NCBI GenBank assembly: GCA_027487845.1
Contig: JAIYCV010000021.1
Coordinates: 111,715-175,714 of the forward strand
DNA: 64,000 nt
Reading direction: 5' to 3'
From: Flammeovirgaceae bacterium
Lineage (GTDB): Bacteria > Bacteroidota > Bacteroidia > Cytophagales > Cyclobacteriaceae
Positions 25,550-35,355 of the stretch are shown here, piece after piece. How positions within the stretch are numbered: position 1 is the first letter of the stretch; each line of letters opens with the position of its first letter. The notes beneath the pieces are model-generated. The model was not told the origin of the DNA, did not search any database, and saw only the letters and a list, made by a program, of their open reading frames with translations. The position numbers and the translations under genes were made by a program.

Positions 25550-27484
25550 CTACTGGCCCACCTCATAGGCACTTCTATAAAAATCTTTTGACTGAACGTA
25601 TTCAAGTAACTCTGTATAAAATGGATGCGAGCCGAGCGTGGCGCTATCACCAATCATAATTAGCCTTTTCTTTGCACGTGTCATAGCCACATTGGTCCTT
25701 CTTATATCGGAAAGAAAACCGACTTCTCCTTTGTCGTTGCTGCGCACGAAGCTGATCGCGATGATATCGCGTTCTTGTCCTTGAAAGGCATCCACCGTAT
25801 TGATGGAAATGAATTGATGTATCTCGTTAAGAATATCGCTTGCTTCGCATAGCTTGTGCAGATAATCTACTTGGGCACTGTAAGGAGTAATGATGCCAAG
25901 CGTGTAGTGGGCTTCCAACCACGCTTCAATAGTAATATTCTCGGCTATCTTTTCAATTTCCTTAATTAATAGTTTTGCCTCGTCTTTATTGAATCGACTG
26001 AGCGTTTCAGGGTCTTGTTTTTCAACGTACCCAATCCCTGCTGTGTCAATAAAATCAATTGGGAGATAAGTAGGTAAGGTGGCGAGGCGCACGGATTCAT
26101 CCGCGATGAGTGCATTCTTGTAAAAATGAAGGGAAGAAAATGCCATAATATCTTCGTGCATTCTGTATTGAATTTTTAGCATGGTGCCTGTAATAGGCTG
26201 TCGCTCAATACACTTTTCAAACAAGGTTTTAGCCAAACCTGCTTTGGCCGCTTCGTATGATTTGATAGTGGGTGGCAACTGACAATGATCTCCGGCAAAT
26301 ACTACTCTTTCGGCTTTCAATATCGGTATCCAACACGCGGGTTCAAGTGCTTGGGCAGCCTCGTCAATAAACACGGTTTTATATCTCCTGCCCTTTAGCA
26401 AGTGGTTGGTGCATCCGATCAACGTAGAAGCAATCACATCGCTATTTTGGAGTAGATCATTCACAATATAAAATTCCAGCATATCGGCATCGGCTTTCAT
26501 GGCTTTTGCTTCGTCAATCAATCTGCTGCGCTGTTGTTTTTCGGCATGACCAAAATTGCGTTTGAATTTATACGCCATGTCGCGCAGTTGTTGCATGCGC
26601 TTGCGCATTACCCGTAGCTCTTTGTAGTTTGGGTGCAGGGCTATTTTAGCGTCCAGTGTTTTACTTAACGATAATTCTGTAACGCGAGCAGGGTGCCCGA
26701 TTCTCAGTACGCGCAAACCTTCGTCACTTAGCTTTTCGACTAGCAAATCAATGGCGGCATTACTGGGAGCACACACCAGTGACTGCCCTTCTGATTGCAC
26801 CGTAAGTTTAATCGCCTTGACCAACGTGGTTGTTTTGCCGGTACCGGGAGGGCCATGAATAATTCCCACATCTTGTGCTGAAATAATTTTTTCTAAGGCC
26901 AACGCCTGACTGGCATTTGGTAACTTAGTATATTGATTTTTCAGAGACGCTAAATCTAGTTTTTGATCAGAGAAGCTAGCCTTCTTTTCACCTAATAATA
27001 TATTTCGCAACTCAACTATTCTACCGTCTTCTGCTTTCATCACCGCCTTCATTGCGGCTTCCATCTCGCGGTAGGTCATCTCATCAAACATCACGTCTAC
27101 ACCAATCATGCCGCTGTGAATCCAATCAGGCAAGTCATCCCCGTTAAGGGTAATTACCATCAGGTTGTCGCGCACGTAATTGATTACTCCCCCTATGTTT
27201 GCTTTTTCGGGTGTGTTGCCCGCATTAGAAAACACACTTACTAGTTTGCCGCTTCCGAAAACATGTGGTTCATCGATATGGTTGGTGCGTTCTATTTCAA
27301 TTTGGTAGCGTTCGCCCATGCCGATGGAGGCACTTTTTACCCGCACGGGATACCAGCACTTGCCTTCTTTTGTTTTGCGATGCAATGGCAGCAGCAAAAT
27401 CTTTTGACGGTATTGTTCAAGGTCAGCTTGCCGCTCAATTTTTATGAGTTCAAGCGTATGGTTAAGGTCTTCGTTGATGGACAT
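25550..27484 (-). CDS. SF1B DNA/RNA helicase (IGHMBP2/Dna2-like, AAA_11/AAA_12)
   Basis: 644 residues from the ATG at 27484. A TTG eight codons upstream is rejected because a TAnnTTTG promoter box covers it. Motifs: N-terminal beta-barrel region with conserved YPV; Walker A GPPGTGKT (211-218); motif II DEAAQALEPACWIP; motif III GDHCQLPPT; YRMHEDI; motif V VDAFQGQERDIIAIS; motif VI TRAKKRLIMIGD. This is the Upf1-like superfamily 1B, 5'-to-3' on DNA or RNA in known members. It is a frequent stand-alone gene in Bacteroidota with no defined role. No nuclease domain is fused. Confidence 0.93.
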   Translation of the reverse strand: MSINEDLNHTLELIKIERQADLEQYRQKILLLPLHRKTKEGKCWYPVRVKSASIGMGERYQIEIERTNHIDEPHVFGSGKLVSVFSNAGNTPEKANIGGVINYVRDNLMVITLNGDDLPDWIHSGMIGVDVMFDEMTYREMEAAMKAVMKAEDGRIVELRNILLGEKKASFSDQKLDLASLKNQYTKLPNASQALALEKIISAQDVGIIHGPPGTGKTTTLVKAIKLTVQSEGQSLVCAPSNAAIDLLVEKLSDEGLRVLRIGHPARVTELSLSKTLDAKIALHPNYKELRVMRKRMQQLRDMAYKFKRNFGHAEKQQRSRLIDEAKAMKADADMLEFYIVNDLLQNSDVIASTLIGCTNHLLKGRRYKTVFIDEAAQALEPACWIPILKAERVVFAGDHCQLPPTIKSYEAAKAGLAKTLFEKCIERQPITGTMLKIQYRMHEDIMAFSSLHFYKNALIADESVRLATLPTYLPIDFIDTAGIGYVEKQDPETLSRFNKDEAKLLIKEIEKIAENITIEAWLEAHYTLGIITPYSAQVDYLHKLCEASDILNEIHQFISINTVDAFQGQERDIIAISFVRSNDKGEVGFLSDIRRTNVAMTRAKKRLIMIGDSATLGSHPFYTELLEYVQSKDFYRSAYEVGQ

Positions 27485-27495
27485 TGGTAAAATAG

Positions 27496-27503
27496 CAAAG
27501 ATA
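27496..27503 (-). promoter_or_regulatory. Candidate -7 promoter box for SF1B helicase
   Basis: TATCTTTG on the minus strand, ending 11 bp before the ATG at 27484; decides the start. No clear -33. Confidence 0.45.
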
Positions 27504-27508
27504 GACAA

Positions 27509-27863
27509 CCCAAACGGAATGGCTATTTTGGCTCGAGGAAATCGCTTTTAAAAGTAGGAGCTGTAAAGTTACTGGTGGCGGGCGCCAGCTTTTAATAAAA
27601 TAACTCCAGAATTGTAATCGGGAAAACTTTCTAATGGGAGCAATTGGAGAAAATTATTTAAAAAGTACAAATAATCAATTATCTAAAAGGTTTTGGATCG
27701 ATCAAAATTGGCAACAGTCTTTCATAACCAGTATCAGGCCAAAAATTTACTTTTTTTCTATTTAACAAAAACAAACTTCAATAGTATTGCAAATCACCGT
27801 TGTGGTTCAATTATTTATATTTGCCGCCAAATATGATTTCCTATTAAATAAACTTAGTGATTA
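27509..27863. other. Intergenic region between divergent helicase and TonB receptor genes
   Basis: About 350 bp without a believable gene. It contains the promoter box for the receptor at 27816-27823 (TATATTTG) and otherwise AT-rich sequence; I found no riboswitch-like fold, although a B12 or metal switch would be plausible here. Confidence 0.5.
27816..27823 (+). promoter_or_regulatory. Candidate -7 promoter box for TonB receptor
   Basis: TATATTTG matches TAnnTTTG; leader of about 36 nt to the GTG at 27864. Confidence 0.45.
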
Positions 27864-29687
27864 GTGAAAATAACAACGATAATAATTGCACTTCTACTAA
27901 TTAATCAATTTGTTATTGGCCAAACCGATACCATTCAATTATTGGCAGAGGTGCCAGTTGCAGGCGTTCGTATCAAAAGTGGGTTTGACGAAGAGTCAGC
28001 CAGTGTTATTCACATATCAGCTTTTGATATTCAACGTGCCCCATCACAAAGTCTGGCCGACTTACTTCGTTACTATGCTGGTATTGACATTAGACAAAGT
28101 GGGGTAAACGGCGTGCTCACCGATATTGGTATCCGCGGAAGCACATTCAATCAAGTATTGGTATTGATAAATGGAGTGAAGATGAGCGATCAGCAGACAG
28201 GCCATTTCTCTATGAATCTACCGGTTGATATTGAAAACATTGAACGTATCGAAATATTGAAAGGACCATCAGCAAGAGTGTATGGACAGAATGCCTTTGC
28301 CGGAGCTATCAATTTCATTACTAAAACTCCTAACAAAACCTATGCGAATATCCAAGCTACAGTTGGCGATTTTAATCTTGGCGGGATAAAAGCGTCAGGT
28401 TCCGTAAACAACAGAAAAATCTCTCAATATGCGTCATTTGCTCACGACTACTCGAGTGGATATCGCTACAATACCAATTATAAAATAACGAATTTTTTTT
28501 ATAACGCTACCAATAGTGTAGGAAAGGGAAAGCTAAGTTTGGTGGCGGGTGTTACCAACAAGAAATTCGGAGCTAATGGATTTTATGGAAATCCATCAAA
28601 CACCGAGCAATATGAAGCGTTACAAACAAGTTTGGTGGCTTTTACTCATGAAGTAAAGCTGACTTCTAATGTTTCTTTTAGTCAACGAACCTACTGGCGG
28701 AGAAATCAAGACGAATATATTTACATCCGAAACAATCCAAGTTATTATAGAAATCTTCATACAAGTAACACGGTTGGTTATGAAGCGAACGCTACTTTTT
28801 CAAGCGGGTTGGGTGTAACGGGGTTAGGTATCGACATAAACCGCCTTTTGCTGATTAGCAATAACTTGGGCAACCATCAGCGCACGGTAGCCACTTTGTT
28901 TGCTGAGCATCGCTTTCAGTTCACCAGACTACTAGATGTAACTCCGGGCGTTCAATTGAATTATTATTCTGATTTCGGAACAAATGTCTTTCCGGGAATT
29001 GATGCCGGTTATAAGCTCACTACTCAAGTAAAAGTTTTCGCTAACTTAGGTTATACTTATCGCGTCCCTACCTATACCGATCTGTATTATAAAGACCCCA
29101 AAAATATTGGCAATGCTGCACTACAGCCTGAGTATGCCGTCACATACGAAGCAGGACTAAAGCTTTTAAAGACAAAGTGGTTGAGTGGCCAATTAAGTTA
29201 CTTCTCGCGTCTCGGAAAACAAATCATTGATTACACCAAGCAAACAGAACAAGATCCGTGGCAGACGCAAAACTTCTTGGGTGTAAATACTTCTGGCTTT
29301 GATATGAATTTAGCTATTGATCCAAGTATGTTTTTGAGAACAAAACTGCTGAACCGTTTTACGTTGGACTACACTTATCTTCAATCGTCAACGGAAAGTA
29401 ACCCTGCCTTTTCGAAATATGCGTTGCAGAATTTAAATCATCAAGTGGTGGCCTCACTACAACTGAAATACAGCGAGAAGATTTTTCAGTCGATCAACTA
29501 TAGGTATGCTGATAGGGTGGGGCTTGCTAACTTTTCGGTAGTAGATTCAAGAGTAGGACTAACATCATCCTTTGGCTCTGTGTTTGTTGATGTAACCAAT
29601 ATTTTTGATGTGCCTTATACCGAAACCAGTTTAATACCACTGCCAGGTAGATGGGCAAAAGTTGGCGTAGCACTTAAATTTGAATGA
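27864..29687 (+). CDS. TonB-dependent receptor, BtuB/siderophore-type
   Basis: 607 residues, GTG start. Signal peptide MKITTIIIALLLINQFVIG, then Q. Unlike the receptor at the left edge it has no carboxypeptidase-like N-domain: the plug begins at once (SVIHISAFDIQRAPSQSLADLL; GIDIRQSGVNG...GIRGSTFNQVLVLINGVKM; ERIEILKGPSARVYGQNAFAGAINFITK), followed by a 22-strand barrel ending GRWAKVGVALKFE. The compact size fits vitamin B12 or small iron/heme-type receptors. The presence of the B12-dependent icmF 4 kb away makes B12 one possibility, but nothing in the sequence fixes the substrate. It is a monocistronic unit. Confidence 0.92.
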   Translation: MKITTIIIALLLINQFVIGQTDTIQLLAEVPVAGVRIKSGFDEESASVIHISAFDIQRAPSQSLADLLRYYAGIDIRQSGVNGVLTDIGIRGSTFNQVLVLINGVKMSDQQTGHFSMNLPVDIENIERIEILKGPSARVYGQNAFAGAINFITKTPNKTYANIQATVGDFNLGGIKASGSVNNRKISQYASFAHDYSSGYRYNTNYKITNFFYNATNSVGKGKLSLVAGVTNKKFGANGFYGNPSNTEQYEALQTSLVAFTHEVKLTSNVSFSQRTYWRRNQDEYIYIRNNPSYYRNLHTSNTVGYEANATFSSGLGVTGLGIDINRLLLISNNLGNHQRTVATLFAEHRFQFTRLLDVTPGVQLNYYSDFGTNVFPGIDAGYKLTTQVKVFANLGYTYRVPTYTDLYYKDPKNIGNAALQPEYAVTYEAGLKLLKTKWLSGQLSYFSRLGKQIIDYTKQTEQDPWQTQNFLGVNTSGFDMNLAIDPSMFLRTKLLNRFTLDYTYLQSSTESNPAFSKYALQNLNHQVVASLQLKYSEKIFQSINYRYADRVGLANFSVVDSRVGLTSSFGSVFVDVTNIFDVPYTETSLIPLPGRWAKVGVALKFE

Positions 29688-29926
29688 CTATTTTATTGAA
29701 TAGGACTAAGATATGCAGGAACAATTAAGGTTCGCGTTAGTCAATTTGGTACTTCTATAGCAGCGATTGAATTTTGGATTTCTTGACTCAATTTTTGTTG
29801 GTGTGAATTGAAATGCCTCGATGAAAAATAGATGCATTTGCTTTTGTAAGACCAAATGCAGATTTTGTGATAGGTAGACTAAATTCTTCTCCCGTGACAA
29901 AGAACAACCTATTTAAACTTGCACTC

Positions 29927-29957
29927 TTGTATTACCTCTAATTAATCGATAGCTTTC
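29927..29957 (+). promoter_or_regulatory. Candidate -33/-7 promoter of zincin gene
   Basis: TTG (29927-29929), 20-bp spacer, TAGCTTTC (29950-29957; last base off consensus), 20 bp before the ATG at 29978. The rest of 29688-29926 shows nothing convincing apart from a weak hairpin at 29688-29703. Confidence 0.4.
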
Positions 29958-29977
29958 CATTTCAAATTCATTGCCTT

Positions 29978-32452
29978 ATGAAGAGACTTTTCGCGTTTGC
30001 CCTTATCGTTTTCAGCATTAGAATCAGCTATGCCCAAAAGAAGCAGGAACCTGAAATTATTTCTAAACCTGTTGCTGCCTCTGGTATTGATTCCAAAGTA
30101 ACTGGGATGAAAAAGCATGCTGGCTTTTTTGATTTTTACTATGATGAGAAAACCGACAAAATTTTTCTGATCGTTAATAAGCTAGATCAGGAATTTCTTT
30201 ATGTCGAGTCATTAACAGCGGCCATTGGATCAAATGATATCGGGCTTGACCGCAATCAGCTAGGGAAGGAGCGCGTGGTTAAATTTGAAAGGCGAGGCCC
30301 TAAAATATTGCTTATTGAACCGAATAGTGTTTATAGAGCAAACAGCAACAATGCAGCCGAAGTAAAGGCAGTAGAACAGTCGTTTGCGCAATCCGTTTTG
30401 TTTGGATTTACCATTGTCGCTGAAGAAGGAGGGAAGCTGTTAATTGACGCTTCTGATTTTTTGCTACAAGATGCACACGATGTCATTGGAAGATTAAAGT
30501 CTGGTAATCAGGGAAGCTATTCATTAGATAAATCTCGTTCTGCATTTTATATCGAGCGCACTAAAAATTTCCCTCAAAATTCTGAGTTCGAGGTAATTCT
30601 TACTTTTACAGGGCAGGCTACAGGTGAATTCATTAGAAGTGTAACGCCAACTCCTTCCGCCATTACGGTGCGAGAGCATCATTCATTTGTTCAATTGCCG
30701 GATGGAAATTACAAACCACGAAAATTCGACCCGCGTGCTGGCTATTTTAACACTTCCTATTATGATTATGCAACTCATTTTACCACTCCACTCGAGCAGC
30801 GTTTTATTACGCGCCATCGGTTAGAAAAGAAAGACCCCGAAGCAACTGTAAGTGAAGCTGTAAAGCCAATTATTTACTACGTAGATCCAGGTGCGCCAGA
30901 GCAAATTAGAAACGCGCTAATAGAAGGTGCAAGCTGGTGGAATCAAGCGTTTGAGGCGGCCGGATATAAAAATGCTTTTCAAATGAAAGTTTTACCCGAT
31001 GACGCAGACCCAATGGACGTGCGCTATAATGTAATTAACTGGGTACACCGTTCTACGCGTGGCTGGTCGTATGGATCTTCAGTGACTGATCCACGAACAG
31101 GCGAAATCATAAAAGGCCATGTTTCGTTGGGTTCGCTCCGCGACCGTCAGGATTACCTGATCTTCGAAGGATTGCTCGCACCATATGAAGAGGGCAAGCC
31201 GGTGCCAAAGGAGCTAGAAGAGCTGGTAATTCAGCGGTTGAGGCAGCTCTCGGCCCATGAGGTAGGGCACACGCTGGGCCTCGCACATGCGTATTCTTCG
31301 AGCACTGAAGGGCGGGCATCAGTGATGGATTACCCACAACCAACTATCAAACTTGTCAATGGCAAAATAGATGTTACTGATGCGTATACAAAAGAAATAG
31401 GCGCGTGGGATAAAGTAGCAATCACTTTTGGTTATCAGGATTTTTCGCCTGGCGTTGATGAAGACAAAGCGTTGTATGACATCATTCAAAATTCATTGAG
31501 AGATGGTTTAACTTTTCTTTCAGATCAAGATGCCCGCCCGCAAGGAAGTGCGCATCCGTTTACTCATCTGTGGGATAATGGTAAAGATGCGGCCGATGAG
31601 TTGAATAGAATGCTGGAAATTCGGGCGTTTGTTTTAAAGAACTTTGGCGAGAAAAATATCCCGAAAGGAACCGCCATGGCGATACTGGAGGAAGCATTAG
31701 TGCCTATGTATTTTTATCATCGTTACCAAGCCGAAGCGGCTTCCAAACTAATAGGTGGTTTGAATTATCGATATGCATTAAAGGGCGATGGGCAGCTTGT
31801 CACAGAATTTATTCCAGTCGCCAAGCAAGACAAAGCTCTTAATGCATTGTTAAAGTCTGTTGCGCCTTCTTCATTAATGCTACCTGAGAGTTTACTCAAA
31901 ATAATTCCGCCACGACCCTTGGGTTATGAACGCCATCGTGAAGTGATAAAAATCAGGACAGAATTGACGTTCGATGCATTGGGTATTGCGGAGGCTGCTG
32001 CCGATATGACTTTTGGATTGGTTCTTTATCCGGAACGTGCTAATCGTTTGGTGGAATATCACGCGCGGAATTCCAGTCAACCGAGCTTAGAAAGCATTAT
32101 GGATAAATTGATCAATGCTACTTTTAAATCATCTTCAAAAATAGGTTATGAAGGTGCCATTCAGCAGGTAACCAACAACGCACTTTTTGTTAGCCTAGCT
32201 CTTTTGAGTCAACATAAAGATGCATCTGCGCAAAGCAAGGCAATTGCACTTTTAAAGCTGGATCAATTAAAGACTTGGTTACCTTTGAAAATCGCCACTG
32301 CAGCTGATGAAGAATGGAAAGCACACTATGCGTACCTTCTTCAACAACTTAAATCGCTGCAAGAAAATCCAACAGAGTTTAAGGCTGAATCTTTATTCGC
32401 TCCCCCTCCGGGGCAACCCATTGGTATGGATTTAGACTTTTGTGGAAATTGA
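29978..32452 (+). CDS. Exported zinc-dependent metalloprotease (DUF5117/DUF5118 zincin)
   Basis: 824 residues with signal peptide MKRLFAFALIVFSIRISYA. N-terminal DUF5118/DUF5117-like beta-rich region includes KHAGFFDFYYDEKTDKIFL and the hallmark GYFNTSYYDYATHF. The catalytic site is HEVGHTLGLAH (427-437): zinc ligands His427, His431, His437 and base Glu428, a metzincin consensus HExxHxxGxxH, with a Met-turn candidate ASVMDYPQP shortly after. The family is widespread in Bacteroidota and annotated only as a predicted periplasmic or secreted protease. Its end overlaps an in-frame extension of the next gene, and the two are only 13 bp apart, so they are co-transcribed. Confidence 0.92.
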   Translation: MKRLFAFALIVFSIRISYAQKKQEPEIISKPVAASGIDSKVTGMKKHAGFFDFYYDEKTDKIFLIVNKLDQEFLYVESLTAAIGSNDIGLDRNQLGKERVVKFERRGPKILLIEPNSVYRANSNNAAEVKAVEQSFAQSVLFGFTIVAEEGGKLLIDASDFLLQDAHDVIGRLKSGNQGSYSLDKSRSAFYIERTKNFPQNSEFEVILTFTGQATGEFIRSVTPTPSAITVREHHSFVQLPDGNYKPRKFDPRAGYFNTSYYDYATHFTTPLEQRFITRHRLEKKDPEATVSEAVKPIIYYVDPGAPEQIRNALIEGASWWNQAFEAAGYKNAFQMKVLPDDADPMDVRYNVINWVHRSTRGWSYGSSVTDPRTGEIIKGHVSLGSLRDRQDYLIFEGLLAPYEEGKPVPKELEELVIQRLRQLSAHEVGHTLGLAHAYSSSTEGRASVMDYPQPTIKLVNGKIDVTDAYTKEIGAWDKVAITFGYQDFSPGVDEDKALYDIIQNSLRDGLTFLSDQDARPQGSAHPFTHLWDNGKDAADELNRMLEIRAFVLKNFGEKNIPKGTAMAILEEALVPMYFYHRYQAEAASKLIGGLNYRYALKGDGQLVTEFIPVAKQDKALNALLKSVAPSSLMLPESLLKIIPPRPLGYERHREVIKIRTELTFDALGIAEAAADMTFGLVLYPERANRLVEYHARNSSQPSLESIMDKLINATFKSSSKIGYEGAIQQVTNNALFVSLALLSQHKDASAQSKAIALLKLDQLKTWLPLKIATAADEEWKAHYAYLLQQLKSLQENPTEFKAESLFAPPPGQPIGMDLDFCGN

Positions 32453-32465
32453 ATACCAGATAGTA

Positions 32466-33107
32466 ATGAAGCAGGTTTCCATCTTTTTTCTTTTTATGGT
32501 TAGCACACTATGCTATGCTCAAAAAGAGTGCGTACTCCGAAAAGAAAAGGATAGCATAAAGGTGTATACATGCAACAATGATAACTCGCGATTTAAAACA
32601 ATTCGCGCTTCGGTGGTAATGGAGGCTACGCTCTCGCAAGTAGCCTCGGTTATCATGGATGTGGAAAAGTACGACACGTGGCAGTTCAACACGATTAGCG
32701 CTAAAAAACTAGAAAAGCCCACTGATGAAGATGTGACGTTTTACTCTGAAGTCGATGCTCCGTGGCCAATTGCCAACCGCGATCTGATAATCCGTATCCA
32801 ATTATCGCAAGACAAGCAAACAAAAATAGTTACACTGAATTGCAATAGTTTGCCAAAATATCTGCCAGAAAATAAGCAAATTGTAAGAGTGCCTTTTTCC
32901 AAAGCATTGTGGGTGCTGACTCCGTTGTCTAAAAATCGCGTAAATATCGATTATTCAATTGAGATAAATCCCGGTGGTGCGGTGCCTGCTTGGATGGTGA
33001 ACATGGTTTGCGCTCAAGCTCCCTATGAGTCGTTTCGAAATTTTAAGGCAAGACTTGCTTCAAAAAAATATAATGAGAAGGTAGTTTCTACGGTTTTAAA
33101 TTATTGA
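32466..33107 (+). CDS. Exported START-domain (SRPBCC) lipid-binding-like protein
   Basis: 213 residues from the ATG at 32466. The open frame extends eight codons upstream into the protease gene, but this ATG begins a good signal peptide (MKQVSIFFLFMVSTLCYAQ). The mature domain has START features: helix with V.MEATLSQVASVIMDVEKYDTW, strand YSEVDAPWPIANRDLIIR (the W-P-x-x-x-R-D core), and a C-terminal long helix GGAVPAWMVNMVCAQAPYESFRNFK. START domains bind lipids or sterols in a hydrophobic cavity; bacterial exported versions are little studied. Coupling to a metalloprotease suggests envelope maintenance, which is inference. Confidence 0.88.
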   Translation: MKQVSIFFLFMVSTLCYAQKECVLRKEKDSIKVYTCNNDNSRFKTIRASVVMEATLSQVASVIMDVEKYDTWQFNTISAKKLEKPTDEDVTFYSEVDAPWPIANRDLIIRIQLSQDKQTKIVTLNCNSLPKYLPENKQIVRVPFSKALWVLTPLSKNRVNIDYSIEINPGGAVPAWMVNMVCAQAPYESFRNFKARLASKKYNEKVVSTVLNY

Positions 33108-33184
33108 TAAAAATAACATATCGATAAGTCGAGAATTTTAGTACAGTATCTACAAACATGAAAGGAAACAAAAGACATCCTGGC

Positions 33185-34603
33185 CTAAGGCTTCTTTTTG
33201 CTCCAATAATAATAGAACGGCAAACCACTAAGTATGAGAGCTAGGCCCATAAATGCTTCTCTAGGCCTACTTGCAAATGTGATTACAATCAAAGCAATAC
33301 AGAACCCTACGAAAATAGCAGGCACAAACGGGTAGCCCCACGCTTTGTATGGCCGTGGCACATCTGGCATTTTTATGCGCAACACAAAAACACCCACCGT
33401 GGTGGCACCATAAAAAATGAAGGAAGCGAAAATAAGCATGTCTGTTAACTGATCAAAGCTACCAGACAAAACAAGTATACATGACCAAACCGCCTGAATC
33501 CAAAGACCATTAGCAGGGGTATTATAAGTTGGATGAATTTTCGCTGCGCTTTTAAAAAACATACCTTCTTTGGCCATCGCATAATACAACCTAGGTGGAG
33601 GTAAAATAGTGCTATTAGTGGAGCCAAACGTGGTGAAGAGAATTAGAATAGAAATCATCAGTCCGCCACCATTACCCAGAAAGTGTTTGACAACAGCTAT
33701 GGCAGCAATTGTGTTTTGTGATTTTTGCACGTCAATGATTTCGTCAATAGGTAGGATGTACAAATACGTGAAATTGATACTTACATAAATTAAAATGATA
33801 AACGATACGCCCATAACCAGGGCGAGCGGTAGATTGCGGTTCACATTTTTTATTTCACCGCCAAGGTAACCTACGGAACTCCAACCCTCATAGGCCCAAA
33901 AGGCCGCAAGAAGGGCTGTGAATATTTGTGTTATCAGCCGAGGATCTAGCCAAGAGGTTTCGATATAGCCGGTGGCCGGTGTGTTGAAATTTGTAAAGCT
34001 ACCCCCGCCAATAGTCAACCCTAGGACGATGACCATAAAAATGCTTATGATCACGATCAACGTGATGCCTTTACTTAATCCTTCGCCAAAACGAAGGCCT
34101 TTGAAATTAACATACGATAGTGCGATAATCAGTGAAATGGTGAGCAACTTCACACCGAAGTTATCGAAAGGTGAAAAAACCCCAAGAAGCGAAACATTTG
34201 CAATGTCCGCGGGCAATTGAGGTAGTGGAATTAACGAATTAAAAGATTGGGCAAATACGTAGGCGATAGACGCCACCGATGCCGATCTAATTACTGCAAA
34301 ATTTGTCCAGCCGAAAAGAAAAGCAAAAAAACGGTTGTATATTTTCTTGTAGTAAGCGTATTCCCCGCCAGAATCGGCCAGCAAGCCCGCCACCTCGGCA
34401 TTGCTTAAGGCGCCAAACAACGAAATCACACCCGCTAAAACCCAGCAGATCAAAACAAGGTGAGGAGATAAAAGCTCGGCCGACATAGGTGCTACCTTCT
34501 TGTAAATACCTGAACCTATTACCGAACTGATGGTAAGAATAAAAACCGAAAACAGCCCCAAAGAGCGAACAAGTTGTCCTTGTTTAGATGAAGTATCAAT
34601 CAT
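33185..34603 (-). CDS. Amino-acid permease, APC superfamily (LAT-like)
   Basis: 472 residues with about 12 membrane helices. The first helix contains the unwound substrate-binding motif SVIGSGIYKK, followed by GALSNAEVAGLLADSGGEYAYYKKIYNRFFAFLFGW, which is characteristic of the L-amino-acid transporter/APC branch. The C-terminus ends in a charged YYYWSKKKP tail. It should transport amino acids across the inner membrane by proton symport or exchange; substrate unknown. It is a single gene that converges on the START gene and is divergent from hsp20 with about 140 bp between starts. Confidence 0.92.
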   Translation of the reverse strand: MIDTSSKQGQLVRSLGLFSVFILTISSVIGSGIYKKVAPMSAELLSPHLVLICWVLAGVISLFGALSNAEVAGLLADSGGEYAYYKKIYNRFFAFLFGWTNFAVIRSASVASIAYVFAQSFNSLIPLPQLPADIANVSLLGVFSPFDNFGVKLLTISLIIALSYVNFKGLRFGEGLSKGITLIVIISIFMVIVLGLTIGGGSFTNFNTPATGYIETSWLDPRLITQIFTALLAAFWAYEGWSSVGYLGGEIKNVNRNLPLALVMGVSFIILIYVSINFTYLYILPIDEIIDVQKSQNTIAAIAVVKHFLGNGGGLMISILILFTTFGSTNSTILPPPRLYYAMAKEGMFFKSAAKIHPTYNTPANGLWIQAVWSCILVLSGSFDQLTDMLIFASFIFYGATTVGVFVLRIKMPDVPRPYKAWGYPFVPAIFVGFCIALIVITFASRPREAFMGLALILSGLPFYYYWSKKKP

Positions 34604-34746
34604 TTTAATGTCATTATGTCTTTAAATTGCTGAAAAAAGATCGAAAATAAGCCAAAATGTCTTTTTTTTGTTATCGGCATAATTTTCAATAATAGGGTCA
34701 ATATAGATTTTAAAACTAAATGTTAAACTTAAAACCAAATAAAATT

Positions 34747-35175
34747 ATGAGTATCATCAGGTATAACGCGAATGATTTTGTTCCTGCTACGTTCAGCAGC
34801 TTAATCGACAAGTATTTTAACGAATCACTTGTGAAAAGTGGCGGAAGTTCTTTTGTTCCAAAGGTAGATGTTATCGAGAATGACAATCAGTATGAAATCC
34901 ATGTTGCAGTTCCGGGTGTGAACAAGGATGATTTTAAAATTGACCTCCACGATAACTACTTAACCATCAGTGGTGAACGGAAAATCTCCGAGGAGAAGAA
35001 GGAAAAAAACTTTCGTTCAATAGAAACCCAATATGGTTCTTTCACGCGGTCGTTCAGCTTGCCAGAAAATGTGGCCGCGGAAAAGATTGATGCGAAATAC
35101 AACAACGGCATTTTGGAATTAACAATTCCAAAAGACGAAAAGAAGCAACTGAAAAAATCGATCAAGGTCAATTGA
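34747..35175 (+). CDS. Hsp20/alpha-crystallin small heat-shock protein
   Basis: 142 residues from the ATG at 34747 (MSIIRYNANDFVPATFSSLIDKYF); an ATG nine codons upstream is in frame but homologues start here. Alpha-crystallin domain from about residue 40: PKVDVIENDNQYEIHVAVPGV, a central dimerisation loop (KISEEKKEKN), the conserved FTRSFSLPENV and the family signature NNGILELTIPK. It holds unfolding proteins in a refoldable state and forms oligomers; the usual C-terminal I-x-I motif appears as IKVN, shortened. Cytoplasmic. A GC-rich hairpin with a short T-run follows the stop. Confidence 0.96.
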   Translation: MSIIRYNANDFVPATFSSLIDKYFNESLVKSGGSSFVPKVDVIENDNQYEIHVAVPGVNKDDFKIDLHDNYLTISGERKISEEKKEKNFRSIETQYGSFTRSFSLPENVAAEKIDAKYNNGILELTIPKDEKKQLKKSIKVN

Positions 35176-35199
35176 TCAAGTCTTTGAGGGATGGTTGGG

Positions 35200-35226
35200 A
35201 GCTCGGCTCGAAAGGGTCGGGCTTTT
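35200..35226 (+). terminator. Probable terminator of hsp20
   Basis: AGCTCGG (35200-35206) pairs with TCGGGCT (35217-35223), including two G-T pairs, then TTTT. Weak to moderate. Confidence 0.4.
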
Positions 35227-35355
35227 ACTCTTTCTAAAAAGTGTTTTAGTGCGGACGAAAACAATGTAAGAATTCTTCGGTTTTTATTTTGTAGGATCAG
35301 TTGTATCCAATTACATTTAACTTCGTTTCGTACGATAATCATCAAAACGTTGCTT

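Noticed and set aside
27509..27863. B12 riboswitch upstream of the TonB receptor
   Set aside because: Looked for because of the B12-dependent icmF nearby, but no B12-box-like conserved core or fitting stem set is readable.
29706..29900. 64-residue minus-strand frame between the TonB receptor and the zincin gene
   Set aside because: No motif, no signal peptide, no promoter box or terminator on that strand.
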